Shown here: positions 13,501-26,219 of the stretch, piece by piece
Numbering within the stretch: the first letter of the stretch is position 1
How the letters are laid out: each line of letters begins with the position of its first letter
From: Nymphaea colorata
Taxonomy: Eukaryota > Streptophyta > Magnoliopsida > Nymphaeales > Nymphaeaceae
Assembly (NCBI RefSeq): GCF_008831285.2
Contig: NC_045144.1
Coordinates: 8,035,886-8,099,885, forward strand
Reading direction: 5' to 3'
DNA: 64,000 bases
Made by a program: the position numbers and the translations under genes
The notes under the pieces: model-generated
The model's input: the letters and a program-made list of their open reading frames with translations, nothing else
Told to the model about the DNA's origin: nothing
The model's database searches: none

Positions 13501-13548
13501 TATCACCTGCTTTCGGTGCTTTATGGTGCAGTAGAAGTCTTGCTTTAA

Positions 13549-13862
13549 CTTGCATGTCAATGGTCCCTTCATTTGCAGCATAAGTAAATTGATGCCTAAG
13601 TATTCGAAACAGAGGGTGGCTGTTTATCAGCTCTCACTCGGATCATTTGTGCCGAACCCCTTGAAGATAGGTGGGTCCCACTTGGAAAAGAAAAACAAGT
13701 GGTGCAGCACGTGTCGTGCCTTAGCTTGCATGTCAATGGCCCCTTCATTTGCAACACAAAGAAATTGATGGCCACCTGTCAGTCACCGCCCGATCGTTGC
13801 GCCAACCCCCTGGGGAAGAGGTAGGTCCCACTTGAAAAAAAGAAAAGAAGTGGTGCGGCTTA
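13549..13862. repeat. Tandem duplication with a unit of about 175 bp
   Basis: CTTGCATGTCAATGG..CCCTTCATTTGCA begins at about 13549 and again at about 13725. Each unit continues with AAATTGATG, a CACTCGG/CACCGCCCG block, AGGTGGGTCCCACTTG and AAGTGGTGCRGC. A partial third end precedes the first unit (GGTGCAG at about 13525). The units differ at many sites, so this is an older duplication. Confidence 0.75.
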
Positions 13863-14239
13863 AGGTTTTTTTTTATGATTCGTCAAGGTTGGATTCGAAT
13901 CCGTTATCAATAAGAGCCAAATCTAAAGGGCAAGAACTGGATGGTTTGAGTTGTGGGACCCATCCAAAATCTATATTGGGTCCAAAACATATAAATGGAT
14001 ACAGATTCAAATACAAAAGAAATAGGCGTCCAAGGTCCAAAGTCCAAATTATGTCAAATATGGGATGGTGGATCCAAATTTGAAATGTCTACAAGTGAAG
14101 TGAGACGCTCCAAGAGCCAGTGTGTTTTCTATGTTAATGTAGACTGTAGAAGCCACCATTAAGGAGGCATGCTCATCATGTCAAGATGTTAACAGGACAC
14201 GCGAGAAAATGTGCAAGTAAGGCCGTTATGCCTTCCTTT

Positions 14240-14610
14240 TAAGGTTGGGCATTGGGTCGGGCCGTCGTCAGGTACCCGGTGCTCGGCCCGACTCAGGCCT
14301 TGGGCCTGAGAAAAAAGGACCCGGGTTGGCCCTATCGGCCCGGCTTGGGTGAGCCCGATAATTGGTTTTTTAAATATTTATAATATTTTATTACAATTAA
14401 TTAGATTTATATATTATTTTATATTAAAAATAGATTTTAAAATTTAATCAGGCCGGCACGCTCGGGCTCGAGTTTTCCAAGTCGGGCCGGCCCGGGCCTG
14501 ACTTGTTATCAGTCGGACCAGCGTGATGCCCAGGCCTACTTACACTGAGTTTGGACTGCCAACAAGGGCTTCGTCCCAGCCCGAGCCCAACTTTGTTAAG
14601 TTTTGGACCA
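14240..14610. repeat. GC-rich GGGCCGG-type dispersed repeat
   Basis: Two GC-rich blocks made of overlapping GGGTCGGGCC, CGGCCCGACT and GGGCCGGCCCGGGCC words (about 14245-14355 and 14450-14600) flank an AT-rich core. GC-rich ends around an AT-rich middle in an otherwise AT-rich region suggest a non-autonomous transposon. I could not define its ends or class. Confidence 0.4.
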
Positions 14611-14619
14611 GTCCAGCTC

Positions 14620-17560
14620 GGCCCAGTGTCCAGCATTTTGAGCTGCGCGTCCAATTCTGGTAGATAGAGCAAGGTTTCAAACCTCCAAAACAAGTCAAAT
14701 GCCGGTAGAGCATCAAGCTCCAATTAAATTTGTTGTTGGTGCTGTAGATCCAAGGTCGCACCTGCAACGTAAAAGGAGAGTTTGAGTTGCGTGCGTGGTT
14801 GGTGCATGCAACAATCATACGTCTAAAAAAAAAATGGGGCATTTTTTTAAATTATAAAAAAAGAAGTGTCCTTTTCTATTTTTTATTTTTTAATTTTCTT
14901 TTTTGTTTGTACAAAAAAAAATCTTTTTTGAATGGCTTTGAATTTTAGACACGGAGAACCTGCAAAGGATTGGACTGTCCCATTAGCCTTATGTTTTATT
15001 TGTGCTCAATTTAAAAATTTTAAGTTTGATTTATTCAGAGTTTAAAATCAATTCTCAAGAGTACAGAAAATCAACCATTCCTTAAAAAGTTGAAGCTTTC
15101 ACCCGACCCTTTATGTCTATAAAATATAATGTCTGCTTTTGATGTCTCGAAATAATGCCTATTATGAACCAAGTTTGTGCCATTTTCGCATCTAACCCTG
15201 CATTCTATGTCACTATAATAATGTCATGCACATGAGAGAACAATGAAGGTTGCCGTGTAATTGAATTCACGTGTTTAAATGTTAAAGTTCTATCTCTCTC
15301 TCTCTATCTCATGCACACACACATCGTTGACGGCCGATATTGGATAATTTTTTCCAACTTGAGCTCATGAATGAGGTGGGGAAGTCCAACCTTATATGCC
15401 CGAAAAGAATATTATTGAAATTTGATGTGTGAATGTGATTTTATAATCTCTTGCTTTTGAAGAATTTGAAACGTTGATCTTGGTTTTCTTATAGAATTTG
15501 ATATATATAACTGAATGCTGACTCTGTCTTATATTGATGGATGGTTTAGAGAAAAACAAGAAGAAAAAGGTGATGGTCACATTCGTTATCTAGTATGGGT
15601 TCACACCTTTTTATTTTTATTTTTCTCTCAGCGCTCCATCTGTTTGAGATGAATGACCCTGACTAGATGGTTGGGTGACTTTGAATAGCCAACCTCATTA
15701 TTCACACACATATATATAAAGTAAGAGAGAGAGAGGCCGATAGGAACAAGGAGAGAGAGAGACAAGAGAAACAGAGAGATTGCCATCTTCATTAAGCAGT
15801 CCACAAGGAGTGAATGAGAGAGAGAGGGAGAGGGGCATGCCAAGGAAGAGTGCCATGAAGGGAGAGCACCATCAAGAGAGAGGAGAGAGAAGAGGTTTGT
15901 TGTTCCATAAAAGATGTCGATTCTCGCTGTCTACGACTGCATTTAAATACATGCGCATGCACACACACACATAAGAGAGAAAAAGGGGGGTGCACAAAAC
16001 CAAAGAATATGATCTCAGTTGAGGCGTTGCATGAACACATCCTGTTCGTGGGGCTTGTTAGTTTCTCACCTCAAGAACATTGAATATTATTATGGTCATT
16101 TCGTTACAACTCTCATGATAATAGTTTGCCTAAGCAATAAATACTATACGAAGATCTCTAAATCATTTAATGCTGAGTACTTGGAGTTGTTTCTTTTGAA
16201 AGAGAGGTACAAATTAAAGAAAGTAAATTTGTTACATAATACTTCTTTGAGGTGGGAGGGGCTCCCATATGACGGGATGAATACAATTTTTGAAATTTTT
16301 TTACGAGGGTGCCTATTTTTCAAAAGTTTTATTGGGGGCAAACTCACATTGAATCATAACGGCTGACTTCTATTTTTTACTCTTATCTCTTGGTAATATT
16401 TGTATAAAACTACATCGTAATTTTTGAAAAAATTAATGGGTACATTTTAATTTTTCAAAATGTGAGGGTGAGGGAGGAGGAGATATGGCCCCTACTGCTC
16501 CCCTAGCTCCGCTGTGGTCTACAGTCATTTCTTCTGCCTGGTGAGTACTAAACCTCCTAATAAATTGAAGATCATAAGCAATGTCTAGAAAGGCACTTTA
16601 TCATCTTTCTTTGAATGAAGAACTTTAGAAATGACAATAGATTGGATTCAAATGAATGTAATTATTACCATATTAAATCATGTGAATATTGATTAATTTA
16701 ATTGGGAATGTAGTTGAGATGCAAACATAGAAATAGTCCTAAGAATTTTCCCACATCGAATTCAATTCAGGTGAGCGATCCTCCCACCCAAGCCAATTTC
16801 ATTTGAGACTGGCTCGAGAACAGCTTTATTAGTTAGTTTTTAGGATCATGGGCAGCCTGAGGATAAGTTTAGGTTTCTTCGGGTTTTGCTCTAATGTTTA
16901 CTTACTTAGAGGAAACTGCTTTTAGCCTAAAACTTCTAAACCCAAAATGTTATTATACATGAAAGATATTGGTTTTAACACCAACTTTGCTACAGCTAAA
17001 TCTCTAGAATTTTAGAATCAAAATGCTCACTTTTTTAAAAAATAAAAATAGAGTTATCAAACAAATGAGGTATTTTGTTTGCTAAATTAAAAAAATTAAA
17101 ACCTTAAATTTTGAGAGAAATTATAATTCTACAATTTCTATTCTTAGAACCAAAATTTCATATCATCAAACACTCACTAATGGATTGCCAGCTTCTTGCC
17201 AATAGGGGATGGAGATCTGGATCTCGGTCTAACTGTGGGTGGGGAATGGTTGTTCCCAATCAGGCTCTTCACCAAATTCACCGAGTTTCGACGAGTCTCT
17301 GACTGGACAGATCCCCAAACACGCCCCTGAACGCGTTGGAACGAGGAGGGGAAGAAGGAGTTGGCTGCTTCTGGACAGAAGGAGGAGGCTTGCGGAATCT
17401 TAACTCAGTGGAAGGTAGCAGACGCACAAGAAATTGGGTAATCTCAATCCTGTGGGAAGAAGAGGAGGGAAGAAGAATAAGAAGAAACTGGGGAGTTCTT
17501 AAGTAAGAAAAGTACGGGTCTTGATTCAAAGAGGAGGAGAACAAGAAGAAGGATTGAGGA
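14620..17560. other. Intergenic DNA with GA microsatellites, no gene recognised
   Basis: GA-rich tracts lie at about 15722-15835. A TATATATAAAG word at about 15709-15720 lies just upstream of them and could be a core promoter. The short frame that follows has no protein features. A reverse relative of the 1895-2075 repeat lies at about 16240-16520. The last 150 bases before 17567 are the GA-rich leader of the next gene. Confidence 0.45.
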
Positions 17561-17566
17561 ATCCTA

Positions 17567-20066
17567 ATGGAGGCTAGTGGATTAGAGAGATGGAAAGCGG
17601 CGATAGTGAATTTAACAGAAATGGAGACGACCCTCGGTTCTCTTCAGAAGATGCTGGTCAAGAAGGCGGTTTTCGTCGACGACGAATCTTTCTCTCAGGC
17701 GACGCTCGTCTCCGATCAGGCTCGGACAATCAAGGTAAAACTAACCACTTGTAAGCTAAGAATTAGCCTAATCTTCTTTCTGTTTCCTTGGCTTTTTACT
17801 TGCTTCTAAAGCAAATTTGTTGAAAATTATGCCTATACAATAGATTAGAAAATGCAATGATCAAGGAAGTCACCGAATCTCTCGGTTGAGATGTGAGTAG
17901 CGTATGAATTGTGTGCCACCGTAGGTTGCTGCGGGAATGGTCCTCAAATATGGCCCTACTTTATGCCCCAAAATCTGAGGTGCGGATGATCTGTTAAGTT
18001 CATGAGTTTAGGTTTCCATTCTATGGCGTGTTTTTTTTTCTTTTTTTTTTTCCTACAACCACAATGCGTTGGGAATTGACAAAATTAAGATGTATGACTT
18101 CTGAAATTCAGGGTGAGAAGACGAATTTCTGAATTTTAGGTATCTGATAATTGATCCTAGGAAGCTAAACCACGTTTAGTTTGATGGACGTCTCTCGTGG
18201 CAAAATGGCAATACAAGTTTTTTGTTCTCTCCTCTTTGTTCCTAGCCTTACAACACTGCTATCTGTGATTGATTGCTTTCACTCCGGGTTTGTTCGTCAA
18301 AGAGTGTCGCTTTGCTGAATCTTCTCACATGCTCTCTGTTAGTGTTTCATATCAATGTCGCTCAGCTTCTAAACTGTGGAAGCAAAATCCTTAAGTTCTT
18401 GGATTGATGCCCATTTGAATTTCATGGTGATTAGTACGGTCTTTATAGTTCAGTGCATCAAAATTGGTCAAGAAATCGTGCACATATTTGAGATTATGAC
18501 ATGGCAACCTGGAAGGTACGCCAGAGATATACTAAAAATTTGTGTTTTCTAGTGAAAATACTGTGAAACAATTTCAAGATTGGAGTTATCATTGAATCAT
18601 AAGGATGTCTTGAGGCGTTCTTGAAGTGATGATATCTCTGTGCTAGTTCCGTCTCTGTGTCTGTCTGTTCTGCCTCTGTGTAGTACAATTCATATGGGAA
18701 GAAGTTGTTACTTGCAGGCCCTTGAGCAGAGAGTAGAAACATTGGAGCGGGAACTGGATGCTGCAATAACAGCAGCCGCACGTGCTCGTGCAGAGAAGCG
18801 GCAGGCTGAAGCAGGCCAGCGAGCGGCTGAGTTACATGCACAGGAACTATCGAAAGAGCTCGAGAATACAACAAGTATGCCTTATATATACAATTACGAT
18901 AATCTGTCACACATACATAAAAATCAGTTTATCAGGAAGCTAAGGATGCATCTTGAATATGCAGCATTACTATGATCTTCTGAATTGCATTGAGAAATGA
19001 TAAATAATTGCATCATTTGTTGTCTCTAACCAATTTATTCAGGCTTATCTCTTATTATTGGAAATTGACTGTGCTAAACGATATCCTTAAATCGCATTTT
19101 TCTAAAGCAAATTGCAACATTTATTTTGGATCATGCTTGCTAACAGCTGCAGAGTATCCACACATATTGGAGAAATCTTGGCCTTATCAACAATTTCAAT
19201 GTTCCAAACAATTGTTGACCTGTAGAATTTCTCCATTTTGGATGTGGTCCTTTCCCTCTGAGAACAGAAAGCAGTCAATAGACCAAGAAAACTTGTAAGA
19301 GTAGCCATGATAATTTTTTTGGTTCAACACATTTTCAGTTGAAAGTTAGGTAGTTTTCTGCATAAAACAATGTAGTTTACAACTAATCTCTTATGTACCC
19401 TATGATGGACTTGGCTAGGAACCCTTTAAGAAGCTGTTATGATGCACAGAAATACCACAGATATGCTCTTTTTGTTGGTCCCTCTGTTATGCTTGTGGAT
19501 TGTGCCTTTGAATTCTAAGTGTCTTTTCTTACTCTTTGTTGAACCAAGCGGTGCCTTTGAATTCCTTTAGCACTTTCATTTGTGCAGCGAAAGGTTCTGT
19601 TAGGGTCTTGGATTTGTCACTCCTTATAGTTCTTTGTGTTAATGTTCCACTGACATGACTGCAGAACATTTTATGGGTTAATCCTTTCATCCCTAAAATC
19701 AGAAATGTCGTTTACACAATACTCTGTGACAAATATCATTTTTGGGTTTTAAATGGTGAGATTTTTCTAGAGTATAATACGGTAAAGTTCAAAAACTAGA
19801 GAAAATTTCAGCAAATTATGAAAAAGATTTAAAAAAAAAACTTAGTTTTTTCAACTGACATATTTTTGACGTATAAAATGGTTTTTCTTTTTGAAAAAAG
19901 CAGGTTTTTGTGACAATGCTTTTACATTACTATCATTGTCTTCAAGACTGGTTGTTCAGTGTCATAGTGTTTGGAATTTGGATATTTCCCCTTTAACGTG
20001 TCTTTCCTATCTTGATAGTGAAAGAAGTTTTACAGGTTACACTAGGTGATGCTATGGTAGCTTACA

Positions 20067-20115
<49 letters not shown>

Positions 20116-20116
20116 G

Positions 20117-20153
<37 letters not shown>

Positions 20154-20353
20154 GTGTATATATATATATATGTATATATACTGCTCCTCACACTAATATA
20201 TGTCCTTTCTTTTGGTCTGAAGAGGTGTTTGAACTTCACATGGAAGAGCTGAGGGCCAAGCAAGAGGTGATTGCAAGGAAAGATGAAGAGATCAAAGTTT
20301 TGGAAGCTATAATTCAAACATTAAGTGGAAAAGTATCTGTATCTGATGCCTGA
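17567..20353 (+). CDS. Conserved small plant coiled-coil protein, function unknown
   Basis: Three exons, 17567-17734, 18718-18874 and 20223-20353, with GT-AG borders, join in one frame to a 151-residue protein. The first exon starts MEASGLERWK and is mostly helical. From about residue 57 the protein is a continuous heptad-like coiled coil, rich in Glu, Arg, Ala and Gln (for example LEQRVETLERELD, then FELHMEELRAKQEVIARKDEE). It ends with a short polar tail. No signal peptide, membrane segment or enzyme motif is visible. It looks like a conserved plant family of uncharacterised coiled-coil proteins, but I give no function. Intron 2 holds a large compound microsatellite. The start is the first ATG after a GA-rich leader. 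The third exon's border was chosen because the alternative AG two bases later gives an immediate stop. Confidence 0.85.
20072..20180. repeat. Compound microsatellite (TC)n(AC)n(TA)n in intron 2
   Basis: About 40 bases of TC are followed by about 25 bases of CA and then TA/TG repeats, ending about 43 bases before the acceptor of the last exon. The run spaces the exon from the intron body and can leave a false open frame reading Ser-Leu and Thr-His repeats. Confidence 0.95.
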
Positions 20354-21561
20354 TTAAAGGCCCTGGAAAAGCCATTGTGAAGCTACAGTATCATAGTCCT
20401 GATTCTACTTCCCTAGAAAAGGTTCTAGTTTTGCATAACTGGCCTTCTTGCACTTTGAATATGGGAAGAGTGTTATTTTTGGTGATTCGATGCTATCAAT
20501 CTCGTGCCTATTAGCGTGTACCAGCCGATACACATTAAATTGGATACTCTACAGTGCCCGACACGTGGGTCTCAAAGTGTTGGCCATTGCAGGGCCGAGT
20601 CAAGCCATATCAGCCTCGTGTTGATGATATTTGAATAAAACGATATTTGTGCTTGTGTTTATTGCGCAGTATAGCATATCATTCAAGTACGGATACCCAA
20701 TATGTATGACATTGAGATGAAGTACTACTGTTCACTGTTCAATTGGCAAAGCTGGCATAAACAAAAACAAGCGAACTGCAGAAGAAAAAGTAAAAAAAAA
20801 ATAGTTAGGCATGGTTGAATTACGCATGTTTATATATAGCTAAAAAACTCAGTTTTTGCCAGATCGTTTTTTCCTTTTTTTTCCTTTATAGGCTTTTGCC
20901 AGGCATGGTTGTGAAGCGGTTGTCGCAAACCAGTAATTATTTATTACCTTAAGTATTCATTCTTGCACTTCGAACTCGAACCACTTAAACCAACCTTCTA
21001 GCCATGTGTGAGTTAACCCTTCTTAATTTATCACGGCATAGGTCTCATTTTGAACAATATTTTCATCTAACAAGGGAAGTCAAATCCAACTGATCTTCAA
21101 TGCTACGTTGTATTAGTATTGTTCACGAGTAAAACCAAGTGCTTTCCTAGTTGAAGACAACTACTTCAGAAGGATCTACCTCCATACCGATTCTCCAGAT
21201 AAAGCTGATGGTATTTCAACATATAAACATATTACGGTATTGCACCCACAAACTTTAAGTAGGAAGGGGATAGAAATTCCATGGGGTTAGACATAGATGC
21301 CACATGATGTTTCTGAATCTCTGGAATTCAGCCGTCGAACATTTAGACTTTCTAAGCGCTGTAACAATATGACAATATAAGTGCCTCTCAATCAAATTGC
21401 AGGGGAAGTTAGCAGTTCCTCAGAGATCACCATCAGACACAAATTGTAGTTCATTAGGTGCTCTTCTCTGGCAGGATTAAGCAGACAACAAGAGCGAAAT
21501 CAAATTGAAACAAACTTCTTTTTTTTTTTTTTTTGCTGTGAAGCAAATGCAGCCATGAGCC

Positions 21562-22288
21562 TCAGTTGCTGCCGTCACCAAAAAGATACCCAAGAGAAGA
21601 TCCACCTCCAGGAGCTGCATGGACCTTTGTGGTAGGTCGATCCTAGAGATTCATAAAAAGTGTGTACCAGTTAGTGCTTCATTGAAGGAATCAGGGATGC
21701 AGTGAAAATTGATTTGTTCATTAAAAAAAAAAAAAAAAAAACCCCTCCAAGAGACAGTAGGGAAGCAGGCCTATGAAACGTTGCATTACGTTCCCGTCAC
21801 AGAATGATGTCCCAAAATAAGAAAATGTAGGGTCATCATCAGCAATTACGGACAAGATTATCTATTGTAGGGAAGTTAGAGAGCATTAAATACCAAAATC
21901 AATTTTAAACATTAGAGAGCATTAAATACCAAAATCAATCTTAAACAGAAGCTATGGCGATTGAATTTTTAATGACAGCAAGACATCTTGCAGCCGAGGA
22001 TCAAGATTGTGAAAGTGAAAGACATACTGTAAGAAAGTTTCCACTGTTCTGGCCATCTGCTCGGAAATAGTTATTGGAAGCATTTGAATGGATTCCAGCA
22101 GGGATCTGCTTGCCATCAGCTTGTGGGGCAGAAGCAGTTGGCTTTGGGGTGGGTCCATCACTTGCAATGACGGTGGGATTTGGCGCAGGTGGATTATGGC
22201 TGGTCGCTGCAGGCTTGGGGGCTTCACCACCACCAAATAGGTAACCAAGTGAACTCTGTCCACCTCCACTGCTGACTCCGCGACCCAT
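21562..22288 (-). CDS. SP1L: SPIRAL1-like microtubule-localised protein
   Basis: Two coding exons, 22028-22288 and 21562-21642, joined by a 385-bp GT-AG intron, encode 113 residues. The N-terminus MGRGVSSGGGQSSLGYLFGG and the C-terminal copy GGGSSLGYLFGDGSN are the paired conserved blocks of the SPIRAL1 family. Between them is a Pro/Ala/Thr-rich linker, and then KQIPAG and NNYFRADGQNSGNFLT, also typical. SPIRAL1 proteins bind cortical microtubules at plus ends and keep cell growth straight. The length is normal for the family. The second glycine block has Asp-Gly where many members have a run of Gly. The gene looks intact. The position of the intron, right after the NFLT motif, is as expected for the family. 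Confidence 0.95.
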
Positions 22289-22293
22289 CTTCC

Positions 22294-25200
22294 CTAAATA
22301 TTATGGAGACTATGGGCCTGAAAAGGTCTCTCTAAACAGTTATCAATTTATTTGAGAAGAACAAAATGAAAAAAATATACAGATTTCAAATAACAATAAA
22401 TTCATGAGTTAAATGACGATAGAAATTAGAAAGATATAAATGACAAAGATAGTTCTGAAGTGCAAGTCTTTTTCTCCTCTACCTATCCAATTTCCTGTTC
22501 ACTTGATCTTCTGAATCCATTTACAACCATACAAGGTTTGGAAGCTTACAAAAACAAGTTTGCACTTGAGATAACCCAACTACAAGCAACTCCTAGCCCG
22601 TTAAAAGATTGAAATGAGCACAGCATCTTGGTTAATGAAATCTATAAATTTTTATTGTAAATAACCCAACTACAAGCAACTCCTATTTGGTTTGCTCAAA
22701 ATGTTTACCAGGCACACTACAGATTGTCTCACAATGCACAATCAAATTCAGTGGGGATGCCAGTGCAAGGTTGTAGTCCTATATTCTGACCTTACTGTCA
22801 CAATCCATATACACATCTCTATGTAAAGTAAACCTATACAAAAACAATAAAATCAAGTATACATTAAATCTTTAGGTACAGTCCGAATGTGATTGTAGGT
22901 TGCAATCTAAGTCACATGGGTACGGGTACAAAAACTTTGGAAAATGTGAGTACAGGGTATGGTAGGATATATATGTATATATGCAAAATAATGTAAAAAA
23001 TCAAAATGAAGCAACAATAAATACACAAGTGATATAAATAATAACATTACATGCTAATGAACATTAACTCCAAAAAACAGAATGAAAACTGAGTTGGAAA
23101 AAAATAAATCAAGCAAAATTAAGTAGTTTTGATCAATTTCAATCTAAAAAGTACCCAAGTGTGTCCAAGTACCCATTTTGGGTATGAGTACAGCGACACG
23201 ACTACGTGGACCTTACTTTAGTGTCCATGTGTTGTGATCCTTAAGATCACGCAGTCAAAGGCAACCCTAAACAGAGGCAGACATGCTCTCTTTTTGCCTT
23301 TCTTAGTTTTTAAGGCAGCAAGATAATAAAATGCAAGTCTTATCTGCTAATTAACAATTTTAGGAATTCAAGCACATGTCAATTCACCTCAGAGTTTCAT
23401 TCACACCCACAGACACGGATTGACACCTACTGACCTAGTTGCATATACTCACATATACACAAAGGTGCATGCTTGCTACATTTGCCTAAGCGTCATTGAA
23501 TTAACACATGAACAAAAAAATAAACATAACTGAATGAGCTATAGAGGCACATACAATCACAGGTACCAAGCAAATCAAAATGTGAACACTTCCAATTGGG
23601 GCAAAAACAATGTACCTTGTTTTACAATGCCAAGTACAAAGTCATGAACTCACAAGGGAAATAGCTTGAAGCAAGCTATTTACATAAAGAACTGACTACA
23701 ATAAATACAATCCAGTGCAAGTAAAGACAACCATTTGCAAACTTTGTTTAGCTGCAACCACAAAGTATGAGCTTGCAGCAGAAAGCCCAACGGAAACCTC
23801 CCAAACACAATATGTGCATTTTCATTGTTCTGTCCTAACATACAAGAAGAAACTCTTTTACTTTAATTGGTTCAAAAACAGTAGATGTTGCCTGTAATTT
23901 GCAAAGGCTTTTTCAACCCATAAATTCATGAACCTTAATACTCGTTCTTTCAAAATAACCTTTAAGTTCTTCCTTGTCTTGATGCCAATTGTGGATAGAT
24001 AATTTCATGGCAATAAAATATTCAATGGAGGTTTGAACCAAAGTCCATCTAGAAATTCATAGAACAGATAACCTGTAGTGGAACTGTCTCAAGAAAGAAA
24101 GAAACATTACCGCATTATTTAAAGGTTGTATTGCTCAGAAATGGGCCTTTTTCTGCATACATAGATCTACTCATATATAACTATGTGATTATAAGCTAAA
24201 TAGCTCATCACTATAACTGCATCGATGGAGAATACTGACAAAGTACTAAACTTATCATATGGAATCACGTTGGAGATCCGGCAGATTCCACAACAACAGA
24301 TTGTGGAGTTTTTGCATCTGCCATGCATATATAGAATTTATTCTATAACCAAACATACCTGTGTGCCCCGCCCCGCACCCCCCCCACCCCCACCCCCCCA
24401 AACAAAAGTCAAACAAATTAGCATCTGGGAGTAAATACCAAAGCACAACATTCAAGAATCCTGAAGGTTTATGTGGTTAACTTATTCACTAAAATCACAC
24501 TTCTTGGTGATATCAGAGCAATCTCCATTTCTTAATCGGAGCCTTAGAGGGCAAACAAAGAAAAGGGCTACTTGTAGTGGAGCAAGAGCTGCCAAAGGTT
24601 GAAAGAAGCTTTCTGGAATTAGCACCAGGATGAGAGTCATCCTAGTGTGGCAACTAAGGGCATCGGTTTAATTACGATGAATGATGTTATAATAGAATCT
24701 TGGTGGTTTATGCGTGTAATTTAGAGCACAAAAATCACCCCAGGGCGTTTTGGTATATCAGTTAAGTACCAAACGTAAGAGCAGGTTGAACTTCAAGCAA
24801 TGTCATCTTGGGGCACTCGGCAACAAAAGTCCTCCGTCAGGGTTGACAATGTTCTCTCATTGGTATGCTGCCATCTCTAGCGGACTAGATCTTTTGGTCC
24901 AACTTGATGGGTGGCATGCACAGGTGTTGACTTGATCTCAAATCGCCACTAAATTATGAGACACGACACAAAAAACATGTGAAAGAAAAACCCAACAAAC
25001 AATCATCATGCGTAAAGGACTAGCAAGTGTACAAATATTTTCGGTCACCTTAGAAAAGCTAACTGAGGGTGAATTTCCTCCAGAATGAGGATAGGTAAAT
25101 TTAAGGGTAATCTCATTCTAAATTTTTTGGTTTCTCAGTAATATTTCGTCCCAGAATATCCTTTCCCCAAGAAAGAAATCATACAAGACTTGATAACCAC

Positions 25201-26190
25201 AGTTGATGAATTTAAACCGTGAAATATTTTCCCAGAGTCTACGTATATATTTGAAGTTTGAACAGACCAACTTATCATCATCCACTAACTGTTTCCTTCA
25301 ACATTTATAATTTCAGAAACTGAGAAACTAATGGGTCGGTTACACACTTTTACATGGAGAAGCTCTCGCCAATGGATTTACAAATCTCATAAGCAATAAC
25401 GAGAAAAATAATAATAATGATGATGATGATGATAACGACGACGATAATATGACGACTATATAAATAAAATTGGCATTCTTCTGAAGTTCACAGAAGTTTC
25501 AAGAGAAAGCAGATTAACATTCTTATACGATGAGATCAGATATGTAAAGCCCATTAATGATCAACTGCTGCGCGTAAATAAAAATAGAGGGAAAAAAATG
25601 AAAAGAGACGAAAAGGAAAACAATGTAGTACGCTTAGCACGTTCACGCAAATCGTTCTAGTTGGAAATAACATGCAGACAATCACAGAAACAGACACCAT
25701 CTACATAAATCCAATCATAACCATTCATAAAGTATATCACGACAGCGACGACAAACACAAGCATCAAGGGACCAGGAAAACAACAAAAAATTTCGAATCC
25801 TGCATCTGAATCCGCACAAGAAAGCACAGATCCACCCGTAGGAAACTCATAAATCACGAACATCACAGAATGCATGACGAGGAGAGGCCATCCACCAACA
25901 AAAAAGAAATGCAGATCCAATCCCCAAATCTCATTTCTCATCAATGCCTCGGGGCTACGAAAAGGGATAGAAGAAACTGCGAAATCAAATTTAGTTAGCA
26001 GAAACTAGAGATTCAGACAACGGAGTATCAGATAGATCACAAAGACAAATCACCACGGACCAAAGAGAAAGAGAGAAACACCTTAGGATTTGCTCCAAGG
26101 CAGACGGAGAGCGAGAAAGAAAGAGAGAGAGAGATCCTCCGCCCCTGAAGCAAGCACCCGAGGTAGATCGAAGGAGTCGCGAAAAATAAT
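22294..26190 (-). promoter_or_regulatory. SP1L: Probable 5' leader intron and leader exon of the SPIRAL1-like gene
   Basis: On the minus strand a good acceptor (CCTTTTCAG|GCCC, 22318/22317) lies 29 bases above the start codon. At 26082 the sequence AATCCTAAG|GTGTTT gives a donor after a CT-rich stretch (26082 to about 26160) that looks like a plant 5' leader. An AT-rich word (ATCAAATATA) about 50 bases further up could be a core promoter. Together they would make an approximately 3.8-kb leader intron. This is inference; no coding sequence is expected or seen in between. The region also holds a dispersed repeat copy (22913-23135), a C-rich run (24364-24401) and a GAT/GAC trinucleotide run (about 25409-25446). 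Confidence 0.4.
22913..23135. repeat. Interspersed repeat, copy 1
   Basis: GTCACATGGGTACGGGTACAAA starts a stretch that continues with ATGCAAAATA, CAAGTGATATAAATAA, CATTACATG and AATCAAGCAAAATTAAG. The same words in the same order and orientation occur at about 39138-39415. The two copies differ by substitutions and by the length of a TA/TG microsatellite between the first two words. Confidence 0.8.
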
Positions 26191-26219
26191 GAGAAAAGGA
26201 GAGCGGTATATTTGATATT

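Noticed and set aside
15838-15857. A 20-base stretch resembling miR399 (TGCCAAGGAAGAGTGCC)
   Set aside because: No reverse-complement arm was found within a few hundred bases on either side, so no precursor hairpin. It lies in a GA-rich low-complexity region and differs from miR399 at several sites.
20012-20222. Upstream extension of the last coiled-coil exon (Ser-Leu and Thr-His repeats)
   Set aside because: This part is a TC/AC/TA microsatellite in the intron; the acceptor at 20222 and the family-like sequence after it set the exon start.
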